From contig NZ_JBBOWX010000001.1 in assembly GCF_038007285.1 (NCBI RefSeq), positions 2,869,501 through 2,933,500 of the forward strand: 64,000 nucleotides of DNA. The letters run 5' to 3'. Below the pieces are notes generated by a model. That model was not told the origin of the DNA, searched no databases, and saw nothing but the letters and a program-made list of their open reading frames with translations. Shown one piece after another: positions 26,372 through 35,262 of the stretch. The stretch comes from Sporosarcina sp. FSL K6-3457 (GTDB lineage Bacteria; Bacillota; Bacilli; Bacillales_A; Planococcaceae). The translations under genes and the position numbers were made by a program. The number at the start of each line of letters is the position of its first letter. The stretch's first letter is position 1.

Positions 26372-26800
26372 TTGCATAATCGATTGGAAAACACTACATA
26401 TCATTCGCCGACCCGTTTCGGCTACGAAATTTTACGCGACCATGTCTTACCCAGCATTTTAGGCGCTCATCAAGGGGATATCCTGTACTGGGCAGGAAAA
26501 GAGGTAGCCCGGAAATTCCCTGTTTTTAGCATCGAAGAGCTTCCCGTGTTCTTTCAAGAGGCCGGTTGGGGCATTCTTTCGCTTGAAAAAACAGCAAAAG
26601 AAGAATGTTTTTATACAATAGCCTACGAAGAAAGTTCGACTATTCAAAATAGATCTTTTCAGTTAGAAGCTGGATTCCTCGCAGAACAGTATCAGAAATT
26701 GAACGGATTTCTTACCGAGTGCTATGGGGAAGTCAATTTCAAAAATGGACACGTTACATTTCATGTAAAATGGGATTTAAAAACTAAAATTGATTCATAA
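26372..26800 (+). CDS. yslB: YslB-like protein (DUF2507)
   Basis: 142 residues. FGYEILRDHVLPSILGAHQGDILYWAGKEVARKFP and FQLEAGFLAEQY are the hallmarks of the YslB/DUF2507 family, a V4R-like small-molecule-binding fold of unknown function. It sits between sdhC and lysC, divergent from sdh, as in Bacillus. The start is uncertain: TTG at 26372 is nearly in contact with GAAAGGA, and TTG at 26384 is an alternative. Confidence 0.82.
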   Translation: MHNRLENTTYHSPTRFGYEILRDHVLPSILGAHQGDILYWAGKEVARKFPVFSIEELPVFFQEAGWGILSLEKTAKEECFYTIAYEESSTIQNRSFQLEAGFLAEQYQKLNGFLTECYGEVNFKNGHVTFHVKWDLKTKIDS

Positions 26801-26836
26801 AAAGAGATGCGGCCATGATGGCTACATCTCTTTTTT
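26799..26836. terminator. Bidirectional terminator between yslB and lysC
   Basis: AAAGAGATG / CATCTCTTTTTT stem flanked by A and T runs, between two convergent genes. Confidence 0.85.
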
Positions 26837-26841
26837 CTTCA

Positions 26842-28068
26842 TTATTTTGCTCCAGTAACATCTAATCCAAATTGTTCATGGAGTGCCGTTACAGCTTTCT
26901 CCATTTCAGGCTCCGGAATCACAACGGATACCTTAATTTCCGATGTACTCACCATTTTCACAGGAATGACGGCTTGACGTAAAATATCAAACATATTAGC
27001 TGCGACACCTGGGTTAGATACCATTCCACTCCCAACAATCGAAACTTTCGCCAGCCCTACTTCAAAATCTGCACGACTATAACCTAGTTCTTCTTTATTG
27101 GATTCTAGCACATTAATTGCTTCGGCAAAATCCTCTTTCTTAATCGAAAATGACACAGACGGTTGCACATCTTCCCTAATGGTCTGGACGATGATATCGA
27201 CGTTCACATGATGCTTTGCAAGTGCTGTAAATATATTCGCAAGCGAACCGTTATACGGAACGTCATACATGACTGTAATTCGAACAACGTCTCGCTCAAA
27301 AGCGATGCCCCGAACAACTAAATTGTTTTCCAAATCAATTTCCTCCTTGATGACGGTTCCTTGCCCATCCATATGCGCTGGTCTAACACGCAATGGCATC
27401 AGATGGTTCTTAGCAAATTCAACTGCTCTCGGATGAAGTACACCTGCACCTAAATTAGCAATTTCAAGCATCTCGTCATATGATATCTCTTCAAGTTTTC
27501 GGGCTTTTTCAATTAACCTCGGGTCCGTAGTAAATACCCCTTCAACATCCGTGTAAATATCGCAAACCGCAGCATCAAGTGCAATAGCAATGGCGACAGC
27601 ACTCGTATCGGAACCTCCACGACCAAGCGTTGTCAACTCACCACTAGCATCAGCCCCTTGGAAGCCAGTAATAACTGTGACAGCACCGGTTTCAAGGGCA
27701 GACACGATTCTGTCAGCCTGTACTTGCTCAATACGCGCGTTACCATGAACAGACTCTGTCGTAACACCCGCTTGCCAACCTGTGTAAGAACGCGCCTCCA
27801 CGCCCTTTGCGGTAATTGCCATCGCAAGTAGGGATGCCGTCACTTGCTCACCTGTTGCCAGCAACATATCCAACTCGCGTCTCCCAGCTGTTGGGTTTAC
27901 TTCTTGAGCCAGTGACAGTAACTCATCTGTTGTCTTCCCCATCGCAGAGACAATAACAGCCACCTGCTTACCTCTATTGACTTCCTCAACTACAAGCTGT
28001 GCCGCGCGTGCGATTCTTTCTGGATTCGCGACTGAAGTCCCTCCGAATTTCATTACGATTCGTTCCAT
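26842..28068 (-). CDS. lysC: Aspartokinase, lysine-regulated
   Basis: 408 residues. First step of lysine/diaminopimelate, threonine and methionine synthesis. KFGGTSVANPERI opens the kinase domain, TTLGRGGSDTSAVAIA is the catalytic loop, and two C-terminal ACT domains (about 260-400) bind the feedback effector. The start is ATG at 28068 behind GGAGG; the long upstream frame is leader RNA. A lysine riboswitch about 290 bases upstream controls it. An internal start for the beta subunit, known from B. subtilis LysC, may exist but I cannot point to it with certainty. Confidence 0.94.
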   Translation of the reverse strand: MERIVMKFGGTSVANPERIARAAQLVVEEVNRGKQVAVIVSAMGKTTDELLSLAQEVNPTAGRRELDMLLATGEQVTASLLAMAITAKGVEARSYTGWQAGVTTESVHGNARIEQVQADRIVSALETGAVTVITGFQGADASGELTTLGRGGSDTSAVAIAIALDAAVCDIYTDVEGVFTTDPRLIEKARKLEEISYDEMLEIANLGAGVLHPRAVEFAKNHLMPLRVRPAHMDGQGTVIKEEIDLENNLVVRGIAFERDVVRITVMYDVPYNGSLANIFTALAKHHVNVDIIVQTIREDVQPSVSFSIKKEDFAEAINVLESNKEELGYSRADFEVGLAKVSIVGSGMVSNPGVAANMFDILRQAVIPVKMVSTSEIKVSVVIPEPEMEKAVTALHEQFGLDVTGAK

Positions 28069-28155
28069 TATCCATTCCTCCGTCTTTCCCCTGTACGCAA
28101 AAACGACCCTCAAAAAAATTGAGAGCCGGGTCCGTTTGGAGACATCAATCAATTT

Positions 28156-28344
28156 CGCCCTGGCGTAATTGCGTCCGGATTTTTTCGAGCTTGAGGCCGA
28201 CAGGATGTCGGTCATGCAAACGTTGCCGCACGATGCGGCGTACTTAGGTTGCCTTCCTAAGCTTCCCCCAAAAAATCCGTGACATCCGCCGGAGGCTTTA
28301 TCTTCGTATAGCAGGAGTTTGAACGACCGCTATACGAAGATAAA
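28156..28344 (-). repeat. Structured leader repeat A, copy 1 (lysC leader)
   Basis: It shares with 38482-38612 the blocks GCGTAATTGCGTCCGGATTTT and AAAATCCGTGACATCCGCCGG, which can pair through GGATTTT/AAAATCC, followed by a perfect inverted repeat whose arms differ between copies (here 16 bp, 28297-28312 with 28329-28344) while the loop keeps GTTCAAAC in minus-strand sense. It lies between the riboswitch and lysC. Confidence 0.75.
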
Positions 28345-28358
28345 AAGATGCTCCGAAC

Positions 28359-28528
28359 GGATAGCTCTCCAGGCAGTTAATACCTGACAGACTCCCACCT
28401 CTTCAATGGAAATCCAGCACAACAATCGTGACAGCCGATTTGTCCGCTTCGGCGAATACCCCTTTCGATTCCCTTCACTAGGCTGCCGCCTTCCGGAAAT
28501 GTACTAATAGTATCCGCGCCTCTATCCT
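28359..28528 (-). ncRNA. Lysine riboswitch (L-box)
   Basis: On the minus strand the P1 strands GGATAGAGGCGC and GAGAGCTATCC enclose the conserved AGTA, GGAAGGCGGCAGCC, GTGAAGGG, GCCGAAGCGG, GGCTGTCA and TGCTGGATTT...AACTGCCTGG blocks of the lysine aptamer. Placement upstream of lysC agrees. A simple intrinsic terminator is not obvious after the aptamer; the region between it and lysC is occupied by repeat A. Confidence 0.93.
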
Positions 28529-28580
28529 CACTTCATATCCAATTGTAAGTGAAAAAATTCAGTGCATATACTCTATCATA

Positions 28581-30374
28581 TTATTCTTTTTGCTGCAATG
28601 CGTCTTGACGAAAATAGGCCTCAACTGCCTCAGCAACCGCCCCAGGTAAACCAGCTTGCTGCAAAGCTTCTACAGAGGCTTCACGAATCTTTTTCACCGA
28701 TTCAAAATGTTTCAACAACTGCTGCTTACGTTTCGGCCCTACACCTGGTAAGCCGTCTAGTGCAGATGTTAATGAATTCGTTTCACGCCGTTGTCTGTGG
28801 AATGTGATGGCAAAACGGTGCACTTCGTCTTGAATCCGTTGCAATAAATAAAAGGCTTCACTCGTTCGTTTTAACGGAATCATATCAATGGGATTTCCGT
28901 ATAATAATTGCGCCGTCTGGTGTTTGTCGTCTTTCGCCAGCCCTGCAATTGGAATAGATAAGCCTAGCTCATCCTCAATAATCTCTCGAGCCGCCTCCAT
29001 ATGCCCTTTCCCGCCGTCAATGACGACTAGATCAGGTAGTGGCAAATCATCCGTTAACACGCGACTATAGCGCCTTCTAACAACCTCTCGCATCGCGCCG
29101 TAGTCATCATGTGCAGCCGCTGTTTTCGTCACATATTTTCGATAGTCCTTCCGATTCGGTTTGCCATCGACAAATGATACCATAGCTGAAACAGGATCAG
29201 CACCGTACGTATGGGAGTTATCAAAAGCTTCAATCCGGAGTGGTATAGTGATATTCATCGCCACACCAAGTTCTTCACACGCACCAATCGTACGTTGCTC
29301 CTGCCTTTCAATAAGCTGAAATTTATCGCCTAATGACATTTCTGAGTTTTTGATAGCAAGATCGACAAGTGATTTCTTTTTCCCACGCTGCGGAATAAAC
29401 ACCTGTACATTCAACAACTCGCGGACTAACTCACTATCAATACCTTGCGGCAGCAGGATTTCCTTCGGTAACAGATGCTCAGACTTACCATAAAACTGGC
29501 CAATAAATGTAAGTAATTCATCTTCCGGATCCTGATAAAGCGGAAACAACGATACATCCCGCTCAATCAATTTCCCTTGCCGCACAAAAAATACTTGAAC
29601 GCACATCCAGCCTTTATCAACCGCGAACCCGAAAATATCACGATCCGTAAAATCATTCATCGTCATAGCCTGTTTTTCCATAACGGCTTCAATATTCGTA
29701 ATTTGGTCTCGGTATTCTTTCGCGCGTTCAAACTCCAAATTTTCTGCTGCGGATGACATTTTCTCTATCAATTCCTTCTTAACACTTTTATAGCCACCAT
29801 TGAGAAAGCGGCTAATGTCATCCACCATTTCCTTGTAAATTTCCTGATCCACCTCATTGATACACGGCGCCAGACACTGGCCAATATGATAGTACAAACA
29901 CACACGATCCGGCATCGTCTGACATTTCCTATAGGGGTACAGTCGGTCCAACAACTTTTTCGTCTCCCCTGCTGCATAAGCATTCGGATACGGACCAAAA
30001 TATTTCCCTTTGTCCTTTTTCACTTGCCGCGTAATGATCAGCTTCGGATGACGTTCAGCTGTAATTTTCAAATATGGATAGGTCTTATCATCTTTCAACA
30101 TAATATTATATTTCGGATCGTACTGCTTGATAAGATTCAATTCAAGCACAAGTGCCTCGATGTTGGATGAGGTGACCATATACTCAAAATCTTCAATTTC
30201 ACCAACAAGTCGCTGTGTTTTCCCATCATGACTGCCCGTGAAATAACTACGCACCCGATTTTTCAAAACTTTCGCTTTCCCAACATAAATAACAGTTCCT
30301 TGTCGATCCTTCATAAAATAACAGCCCGGCAACTCTGGTAAAATCGCCAATTTCTGTTCAATCAATTCATTCAT
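28581..30374 (-). CDS. uvrC: Excinuclease ABC subunit C
   Basis: 597 residues. Dual-incision nuclease of nucleotide excision repair with UvrA and UvrB. GIY-YIG domain at about 12-90 ([20 protein letters not shown]...RVRSYF), UVR motif near 200 ([11 protein letters not shown]), the RNase H-like C-terminal nuclease ([28 protein letters not shown]), and terminal helix-hairpin-helix repeats ([19 protein letters not shown]). Start ATG 30374 (MNELIEQ) lies behind AGGTGAT; an ATG six bases upstream is also possible. Confidence 0.95.
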   Translation of the reverse strand: MNELIEQKLAILPELPGCYFMKDRQGTVIYVGKAKVLKNRVRSYFTGSHDGKTQRLVGEIEDFEYMVTSSNIEALVLELNLIKQYDPKYNIMLKDDKTYPYLKITAERHPKLIITRQVKKDKGKYFGPYPNAYAAGETKKLLDRLYPYRKCQTMPDRVCLYYHIGQCLAPCINEVDQEIYKEMVDDISRFLNGGYKSVKKELIEKMSSAAENLEFERAKEYRDQITNIEAVMEKQAMTMNDFTDRDIFGFAVDKGWMCVQVFFVRQGKLIERDVSLFPLYQDPEDELLTFIGQFYGKSEHLLPKEILLPQGIDSELVRELLNVQVFIPQRGKKKSLVDLAIKNSEMSLGDKFQLIERQEQRTIGACEELGVAMNITIPLRIEAFDNSHTYGADPVSAMVSFVDGKPNRKDYRKYVTKTAAAHDDYGAMREVVRRRYSRVLTDDLPLPDLVVIDGGKGHMEAAREIIEDELGLSIPIAGLAKDDKHQTAQLLYGNPIDMIPLKRTSEAFYLLQRIQDEVHRFAITFHRQRRETNSLTSALDGLPGVGPKRKQQLLKHFESVKKIREASVEALQQAGLPGAVAEAVEAYFRQDALQQKE

Positions 30375-30390
30375 ATCCATCACCTACCTA

Positions 30391-30424
30391 AAAAAACCGG
30401 GCGCCAATGAAGGGACCCGGTTAT
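30391..30424 (-). terminator. Terminator between trxA and uvrC
   Basis: ACCGGG...CCCGGT stem followed by seven T on the minus strand, so trxA is probably a separate transcript. Confidence 0.85.
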
Positions 30425-30448
30425 TCTATTGAATTAAGTTGAATTCGA

Positions 30449-30763
30449 TTACGCGTGTTTTTCGATTAATTCTGCAAGTGCTTCTTTCGGTTTGAAACCG
30501 ACAACTTTATCAACGATTTCGCCATCTTTGAAAAGGATTAGCGTTGGAATAGACATAACACCGTAATTACTTGCCGTTCCTTGGTTATCGTCAACGTCTA
30601 CTTTAACGATTTGCGCTTTACCTTCGAAGTCGCCATCTAGCTCTTCAAGAACTGGAGCGATCATTTTACATGGTCCACACCAAGGTGCCCAAAAGTCTAC
30701 AAGGACAAGTCCTTCTTTAATATTCTCCGCAAAGCTCTGATCAGTTGCATTAATAATTGCCAT
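30449..30763 (-). CDS. trxA: Thioredoxin
   Basis: 104 residues with the redox-active WCGPC motif after VLVDFWAP, the cis-proline loop SIPTLILFKDGE and the usual length. It is the cytoplasmic disulfide reductase that supplies ribonucleotide reductase and other enzymes. ATG at 30763 has AAAGGAGG upstream. Confidence 0.97.
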   Translation of the reverse strand: MAIINATDQSFAENIKEGLVLVDFWAPWCGPCKMIAPVLEELDGDFEGKAQIVKVDVDDNQGTASNYGVMSIPTLILFKDGEIVDKVVGFKPKEALAELIEKHA

Positions 30764-30796
30764 GATGTAATTTCCTCCTTTAATAACTATGCTCGT

Positions 30797-30805
30797 AGTA
30801 TATCA
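30797..30805 (-). promoter_or_regulatory. Extended -10 promoter of trxA
   Basis: TGATATACT on the minus strand is an extended -10 box; no good -35 box is visible 17 bases upstream. Confidence 0.5.
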
Positions 30806-30965
30806 TGCGATTATTGCGCGGGCTAAATATATGCTTTAGTACGTTTGATGATTAAACATTTACTTGGTTACATACTAGGGAGAAGTGCTTGGGATTCTTC
30901 ATTTTTACTGGATTATTCCCGGTTCGCTTTCGGCAACTTATTCACTACATTATTATCGGAGGAGC

Positions 30966-31011
30966 AGGTTTGTCTAGAAATGACTTCGTCATTTCTAGAC
31001 AAACCTTTTTC
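30966..31011 (+). terminator. Perfect 19-bp hairpin with T-run
   Basis: Arms 30966-30984 and 30988-31006 are perfectly complementary with a three-base loop, followed by TTTTT. No plus-strand gene precedes it, so it may be a relic terminator or part of a short untranslated transcript. The whole stretch 30810-31556 has no convincing gene. It also holds hairpins near 31122-31156 (AGTGCCCGAA/TTCGGGCACT) and 31245-31270 (GCCGCCAAA/TTTGGCGGC). Confidence 0.65.
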
Positions 31012-31361
31012 AATCATCCTGTTATGAATAGTTGCCCGTCACGTACCTGCAATTCTTAAGTGAAAGTGAAAAATACGGTTGCTTGGAAAGAAAAGAATTG
31101 ATAACTTTCTATAAAATGTGTAAGTGCCCGAAGATGAAATTTCGGGCACTCTTGCACGTTGTACAAGGTATTCTCGCTTTACTTTTAGCAAGTTTTATTA
31201 GAAAGAAACACTACCTAAAATAACAATAGAAAAGACCATGGTAAAAGCTTCAGCCGCCAAAATTGTATCTTTGGCGGCCCTCTCCAGTTAAGAAGCCCTC
31301 TATTCTCTCGTCCTAAAAAGCATTAGTACTCCGTGTACAAGCTTTTTGGTGAGCGACGGAT

Positions 31362-31460
31362 GAACGACCACCATACGATTACCGAAGAAATGTATAGGGA
31401 TGCGACGTAGTTGCATCCCTATACATAAAACATATCGCGGCTATTGTAGAGAAGTCGTTC
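31362..31460. repeat. Nested palindrome
   Basis: Inner perfect 14-bp arms ATGTATAGGGATGC (31390-31403) and GCATCCCTATACAT (31413-31426), enclosed by outer GAACGAC (31362-31368) / GTCGTTC (31454-31460). There is no coding frame. It may be a small mobile or REP-type element. Confidence 0.55.
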
Positions 31461-31556
31461 AATCCAGAGCGAGACAAAAAAAACTTTACACAAAGTACCT
31501 AGTGTTTGATTAAGTTGTTTTTTGGTTACTCAACAGGCGTGTGATTACCCCTATCT

Positions 31557-31592
31557 AAAAAATGACTTATCAAACTTCGATAAGCCATCTTT
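31557..31592 (-). terminator. Terminator of the yfiT-like gene
   Basis: ATGGCTTATC / GATAAGTCAT stem followed by six T on the minus strand. Confidence 0.8.
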
Positions 31593-31603
31593 TAACGTTT
31601 GAA

Positions 31604-32113
31604 TTATTTAGACAATGCAATTTTTATATGTGCTAAATGATGTTCTTCATGCCAGGATAACTTTGCCACTTTTGTTGCCACTGTAATTTCCCCGTTTTCT
31701 TGATGTGTAAAAAATCGGGCCAATTGCTCATCAGTTAAACTATTGCCTAAAGATACGATACGTTCATTTATGCCTTCTAACATTTTAATAGAACTTTCTA
31801 TAGGAAGATTTGTATCAGGTTGAATAGCCCACTTTTCTTGGTCAAAAGCTGGTACAGTTGGATTGTCATCTGTTAAAGCAAGTTTCAAACGCTGATACAT
31901 ATTTAACTGAGAATCTGCAATATGATGAACAAGCTGACGAACTGTCCAGCTACCATCACGGTATGTTTTGTTTAATTGCTCGTCATCTAATGAACCAACT
32001 GTTTCCTGCAATCGAATGGTGTACGTTTCGATTTCGTTTAGCCATTCTTGAATATTTTCTACTGTTACTTTTTCAGGAACTTGTAGCCTTCCAATTGGAA
32101 ATGTGACATCCAT
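31604..32113 (-). CDS. yfiT: DinB/YfiT-like metal-dependent transferase
   Basis: 169 residues. Four-helix DinB fold with the metal histidines in RQLVHHIADSQ (first) and WHEEHHLAHI (second and third). YRDGSWTVRQ and YQRLKLALT are typical of YfiT, which belongs to a group of thiol-dependent S-transferases (bacillithiol transferase-like). The exact substrate is not known. The start ATG 32113 has AAGGGGG eight bases upstream; a TTG six bases earlier is less likely. It is a single-gene transcript. Confidence 0.85.
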   Translation of the reverse strand: MDVTFPIGRLQVPEKVTVENIQEWLNEIETYTIRLQETVGSLDDEQLNKTYRDGSWTVRQLVHHIADSQLNMYQRLKLALTDDNPTVPAFDQEKWAIQPDTNLPIESSIKMLEGINERIVSLGNSLTDEQLARFFTHQENGEITVATKVAKLSWHEEHHLAHIKIALSK

Positions 32114-32317
32114 CTTCAATCCCCCTTTTCTTAATTTACTTTGATCATTACTCCCTAATTTCCTTTAAATCTTAACACAATTATCTTCAGTATTGTATGA
32201 AAAATCTAATATCAACTTTATTCTTTCCCTTTTCAAAATAATTACATCCCCTTTCTACAATCGAGAAAGTTATCTTATCACAATCAATCTCTGCTATAAA
32301 AAATTTAGAAAAATACA

Positions 32318-32360
32318 GAAGAAAGCACTTCCCCCATGAACATGAGTAAAGTGCTTTGTG
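32318..32360 (-). terminator. Hairpin downstream of the toxin-antitoxin operon
   Basis: AAAGCACTT / AAGTGCTTT stem with a 17-base loop; T-rich sequence on both sides but no clean T-run on the minus strand. Confidence 0.5.
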
Positions 32361-32367
32361 ATTTTTG

Positions 32368-32712
32368 TTATTCAATATGTTTCTTATTGATTCGTTTGAA
32401 TGCCTCTTTATAGACTTCTTCATCCATCCGATTACCAATAGCAATAATTTCAGCTACTTCAACCTTATCGTTTAAAATTTTATAAACGATGCGAATACCT
32501 ATTGCTCTTAATTTAACTTTTCGATATCCAGTTAAGTCGATATTTCTTTTTTTACTTAAAGCTTCACCAATGTCAGCACCGCTTTTTTCAATACGCTGTA
32601 ATGCTCTAAAAACAAATTTCTTTTGGTGACCATCCAGTGCAGCCCAATCAGTTTTTGCATCTTCCCAAAAATCTAATTTTGGGAATAAATAGTTTTTCAA
32701 TGACATATCCAT
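32368..32712 (-). CDS. RelE/ParE-superfamily toxin
   Basis: 114 residues. The order is helix (KTDWAALDGHQKKFVFRALQRIE), then LTGYRKVKLRAIGIRIVYKI and VEVAEIIAIGNRMDEEVYKEA, the compact fold of RelE/ParE toxins, with conserved basic residues in KLRAIGIRIVY and the late helix after IGNR. It probably acts as an mRNA interferase or on gyrase; which one cannot be told. ATG 32712 follows AAGGGG, eight bases after the antitoxin stop codon. Confidence 0.82.
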   Translation of the reverse strand: MDMSLKNYLFPKLDFWEDAKTDWAALDGHQKKFVFRALQRIEKSGADIGEALSKKRNIDLTGYRKVKLRAIGIRIVYKILNDKVEVAEIIAIGNRMDEEVYKEAFKRINKKHIE

Positions 32713-32720
32713 CGAACCCC

Positions 32721-33077
32721 TTAGTCAAATAGTTCATCGTCCGATATGTCCCAATTAGTTACTGCTTTAGCGATTTCTTTATCTTCTTCAGTCGCGAAAT
32801 CATCGAATTTTTGTTTTTTTATGCCATTAACTTTTGCATTTTCAATCCGTGCAATAGTTTTTAATTCGAGTATTTCATCTTGAAGAGTTGAGATTAATTC
32901 CTGCATGAATTGATAATCTACAATAGATAAAATCACTGAGTCAGGCTTATTGTTTTCCAATATTAAGCGAGGGGCTAACTTAGCACTTTTTCTTAATCCA
33001 GAAAAGTTTCGCGCGGCTTCAGAGGCAGCAACTAATTGTTCAATACCGAATTTCTGATTAAAAATTTGGTTTTCCAT
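32721..33077 (-). CDS. Antitoxin of the RelE/ParE pair (Phd/YefM-like)
   Basis: 118 residues. The N-terminal half (GIEQLVAASEAARNFSGLRKSAK...PDSVILSIVDYQFMQEL) fits the Phd/YefM DNA-binding fold with its LxxY region. The C-terminal half is acidic and flexible (FDDFATEEDKEIAKAVTNWDISDDELFD) and would cover the toxin. It is translated first and probably represses its own operon. It starts with ATG 33077 behind CAGGAGGAAG. An 8-bp tandem repeat lies in its leader. Confidence 0.8.
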   Translation of the reverse strand: MENQIFNQKFGIEQLVAASEAARNFSGLRKSAKLAPRLILENNKPDSVILSIVDYQFMQELISTLQDEILELKTIARIENAKVNGIKKQKFDDFATEEDKEIAKAVTNWDISDDELFD

Positions 33078-33114
33078 TATAATCTTCCTCCTGGTACCGT
33101 CCGCTGTTTTAGTT

Positions 33115-33196
33115 AGGTTTTTTTAGGTTTTTAGGTTTTTAGGTTTTTAGGTTTTTAGGTTTTTAGGTTTTTAGGTTTTTAGGTTTTTAGGTTTTA
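33115..33196. repeat. 8-bp tandem repeat (AGGTTTTT)n in the toxin-antitoxin leader
   Basis: AGG starts recur at 33125, 33133, 33141 and so on every eight bases to 33189 (nine units), with one irregular unit at 33115. Read with the operon the unit is AAAAACCT. It lies between the promoter and the antitoxin ribosome binding site. Such repeats change copy number by slippage. Confidence 0.95.
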
Positions 33197-33215
33197 GACG
33201 CGAGACGGTATATAT

Positions 33216-33224
33216 ATTATATCA
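33216..33224 (-). promoter_or_regulatory. Promoter of the toxin-antitoxin operon
   Basis: TGATATAAT on the minus strand is an extended -10 box; an AT-rich region with TTTACA further upstream may help. The transcript would begin near 33208, upstream of the tandem repeat. Confidence 0.55.
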
Positions 33225-33338
33225 CATTGTATGTTAAATAGTATGTAAAGTTTCACGTTGTTTAATACATACTTTTTCAGATTGACGGGGACAGGCTCCT
33301 TATCACGGTCATTTGGTAGACTATCCAAAGAAAATCCT

Positions 33339-33376
33339 AAAAGGGCTTCGGAATAATTTCATTCCGAAGCCCTTTT
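33339..33376. terminator. Terminator of the fad-etf operon
   Basis: Perfect stem AAAAGGGCTTCGGAAT / ATTCCGAAGCCCTTTT with a six-base loop, symmetric and so able to act on both strands. Confidence 0.88.
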
Positions 33377-33422
33377 GTCGACAAGCTGCAAGCTTCCCTA
33401 TGCGGAGGCTTTCACGTATCAT

Positions 33423-34397
33423 TTAGTTTGATTTAATCTTCTTAATCTCTTCAATCATCAACGGAATAACATCGAACAAGTCGCCGACGATGCCGTAATC
33501 TGCAATTTTGAAAATATTTGCTTCTGGATCTTTGTTGATTGCTACGATTACTTTCGCATTCGACATCCCTGCAACGTGCTGAATCGCACCTGAAATACCT
33601 GCAGCGATGTACAAGTCTGGCGTCACGACTTTACCCGTCTGTCCGATTTGTAGAGAGTAGTCACAGTAGTCCGCATCACAAGCACCACGAGATGCCCCGA
33701 TTGCTCCACCTAGTAGCGTTGCAAGTTCTTGTAACGGCTCGAATCCTTCTGCGCTCTTCACTCCTCGACCACCTGCAACAACTACTTTTGCTTCAGAAAG
33801 GTCAACACCTTCAGTTGATTTACGGACAACTTCAGCAATGACTGAACGAAGGCTCGTAATTTCTGCTGTAACAGCCGACACGTCACCCGTACGGCTCGCA
33901 TCTTGCTCTAATGGTGCAATATTGTTTGGACGCACTGTGATGAACAGCAGCCCTTCTTTGTTTTTCACTTTTTCAAATGCTTTTCCAGAGTAGATCGGGC
34001 GAATGAATACAGCAGCATCGCCTTCACCTTCGATAGCTGTCACATCTGAAATCAAGCCAGACGCCAACTTACTCGCAATTTTCGGTGATAAATCTTTACC
34101 AAGTGCTGTATGACCAAATACAACAGCATCCGGCTTCTCTTGCTCATAAACAGCCATAAACGCTTGGCCGAAAGCGTCAGATGTATATTGTTTCAAATGC
34201 GGATGCTCCACGGTAACGACACGATCAGCGCCGTAATGAATCATTTCTTCCGCAAGCGTCTGGACAGCGTCGCCGAGCAATACGCCAACAACTTCCCCGC
34301 CACCAGAAATCTTTTTCGCAGCTGCGATTACTTCGAACGAAACATTACGCAATGTCCCTTCTCGTGCTTCCCCAAGAACTAGTACTTTGTTAGACAT
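33423..34397 (-). CDS. etfA: Electron transfer flavoprotein alpha subunit
   Basis: 324 residues. With EtfB it takes electrons from acyl-CoA dehydrogenases during beta-oxidation. The C-terminal FAD-binding region is clear: AGGRGVKSAEGFEPLQELA, GASRGACDADY, QIGQTGKVVTPDLYIAAGISGA, and INKDPEANIFKIADYGIVGD. ATG 34397 has GGAGGGACT upstream. It is the last gene of the fadR-fadB-etfB-etfA run. Confidence 0.95.
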   Translation of the reverse strand: MSNKVLVLGEAREGTLRNVSFEVIAAAKKISGGGEVVGVLLGDAVQTLAEEMIHYGADRVVTVEHPHLKQYTSDAFGQAFMAVYEQEKPDAVVFGHTALGKDLSPKIASKLASGLISDVTAIEGEGDAAVFIRPIYSGKAFEKVKNKEGLLFITVRPNNIAPLEQDASRTGDVSAVTAEITSLRSVIAEVVRKSTEGVDLSEAKVVVAGGRGVKSAEGFEPLQELATLLGGAIGASRGACDADYCDYSLQIGQTGKVVTPDLYIAAGISGAIQHVAGMSNAKVIVAINKDPEANIFKIADYGIVGDLFDVIPLMIEEIKKIKSN

Positions 34398-34463
34398 CTA
34401 TAGTCCCTCCTATGACAATTCTAAGTTATGTTAAATTCGGTTGATTAATTCTATCGAAGCAAG

Positions 34464-35237
34464 TTAAATTACTTTCGCTTCAGAATGAAGTAGCGTTACA
34501 AGCTCTTTCACTTGATCGGCTATGTCGCCTTCAAGAACCCGTCCAGCCGCTTTTTGTGGTGGCAGGTATACTTCGATTGTTTCTGTTTTCGCTGCTACAT
34601 CATCCTCATCCAGATCCAAATCATCCAATTCAAGCTCTTCAAGCGGCTTTTTCTTCGCTTTCATGATCCCTGGAAGTGACGGGTATCGCGGTTCGTTCAA
34701 ACCTTGCTGTGCCGTTACGAGTAATGGCAGTGTTGTTTCAATTGTTTCAGAATCCCCTTCAACGTCACGAACAATCTTCACAGATGTACCGTCGATTTCA
34801 AGATTCGTAATCGTTGTTACATAGTTAATGCCAAGAAGTTCAGCTACACGTGGTCCAATTTGTCCTGAACCGCCATCAATTGCTACGTTACCAGCAAGGA
34901 TTAGATCCGCATCTTTATCCTTCAAATATTCAGCGATAATTTTTGCAGCTGTAAACTCATCCATCTCATCGAGATCATCCTCAGTATTAATAAGGACCGC
35001 CTTATCTGCACCCATTGCCAATGCCGTACGTAATTGCTTCTCCGCATCCTCGTCACCAATTGTAATAACTGTTACTTCGCCTTCATTAGCATCACGTACT
35101 TGAATTGCTTCTTCAATTGCATATTCATCGTACGGGTTAATGATAAACTCCGCACCATCATCAGCAATTTTCCCATTGGCAACCGTAATTTTTTCCTCTG
35201 TATCAAATGTCCGTTTTACTAATACATAAATATTCAT
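34464..35237 (-). CDS. etfB: Electron transfer flavoprotein beta subunit
   Basis: 257 residues. MNIYVLVKRTFDTEEKITVANGKI, NPYDEYAIEEAIQ, MGADKAVLI, AGNVAIDGGSGQIGPRVAELLG (AMP-binding side) and RYPSLPGIMKAKKK are characteristic. The start is ATG 35237 behind GAGGAGGT; the open frame reaches further upstream without a start site. It pairs with EtfA as a soluble heterodimer with one FAD. Confidence 0.95.
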   Translation of the reverse strand: MNIYVLVKRTFDTEEKITVANGKIADDGAEFIINPYDEYAIEEAIQVRDANEGEVTVITIGDEDAEKQLRTALAMGADKAVLINTEDDLDEMDEFTAAKIIAEYLKDKDADLILAGNVAIDGGSGQIGPRVAELLGINYVTTITNLEIDGTSVKIVRDVEGDSETIETTLPLLVTAQQGLNEPRYPSLPGIMKAKKKPLEELELDDLDLDEDDVAAKTETIEVYLPPQKAAGRVLEGDIADQVKELVTLLHSEAKVI

Positions 35238-35262
35238 CTTACAGACCTCCTCAACTTTTTGA

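Noticed and set aside
33115..33196. Repeat array reminiscent of CRISPR
   Set aside because: Units are 8 bp with no spacers and there are no cas genes; it is a simple tandem repeat.
33280..33300. GACGGGGACAGGCTCC element
   Set aside because: It resembles short REP-like sequences seen near Y1-type transposases in Bacillus, but only one copy is in the window and no transposase is near.
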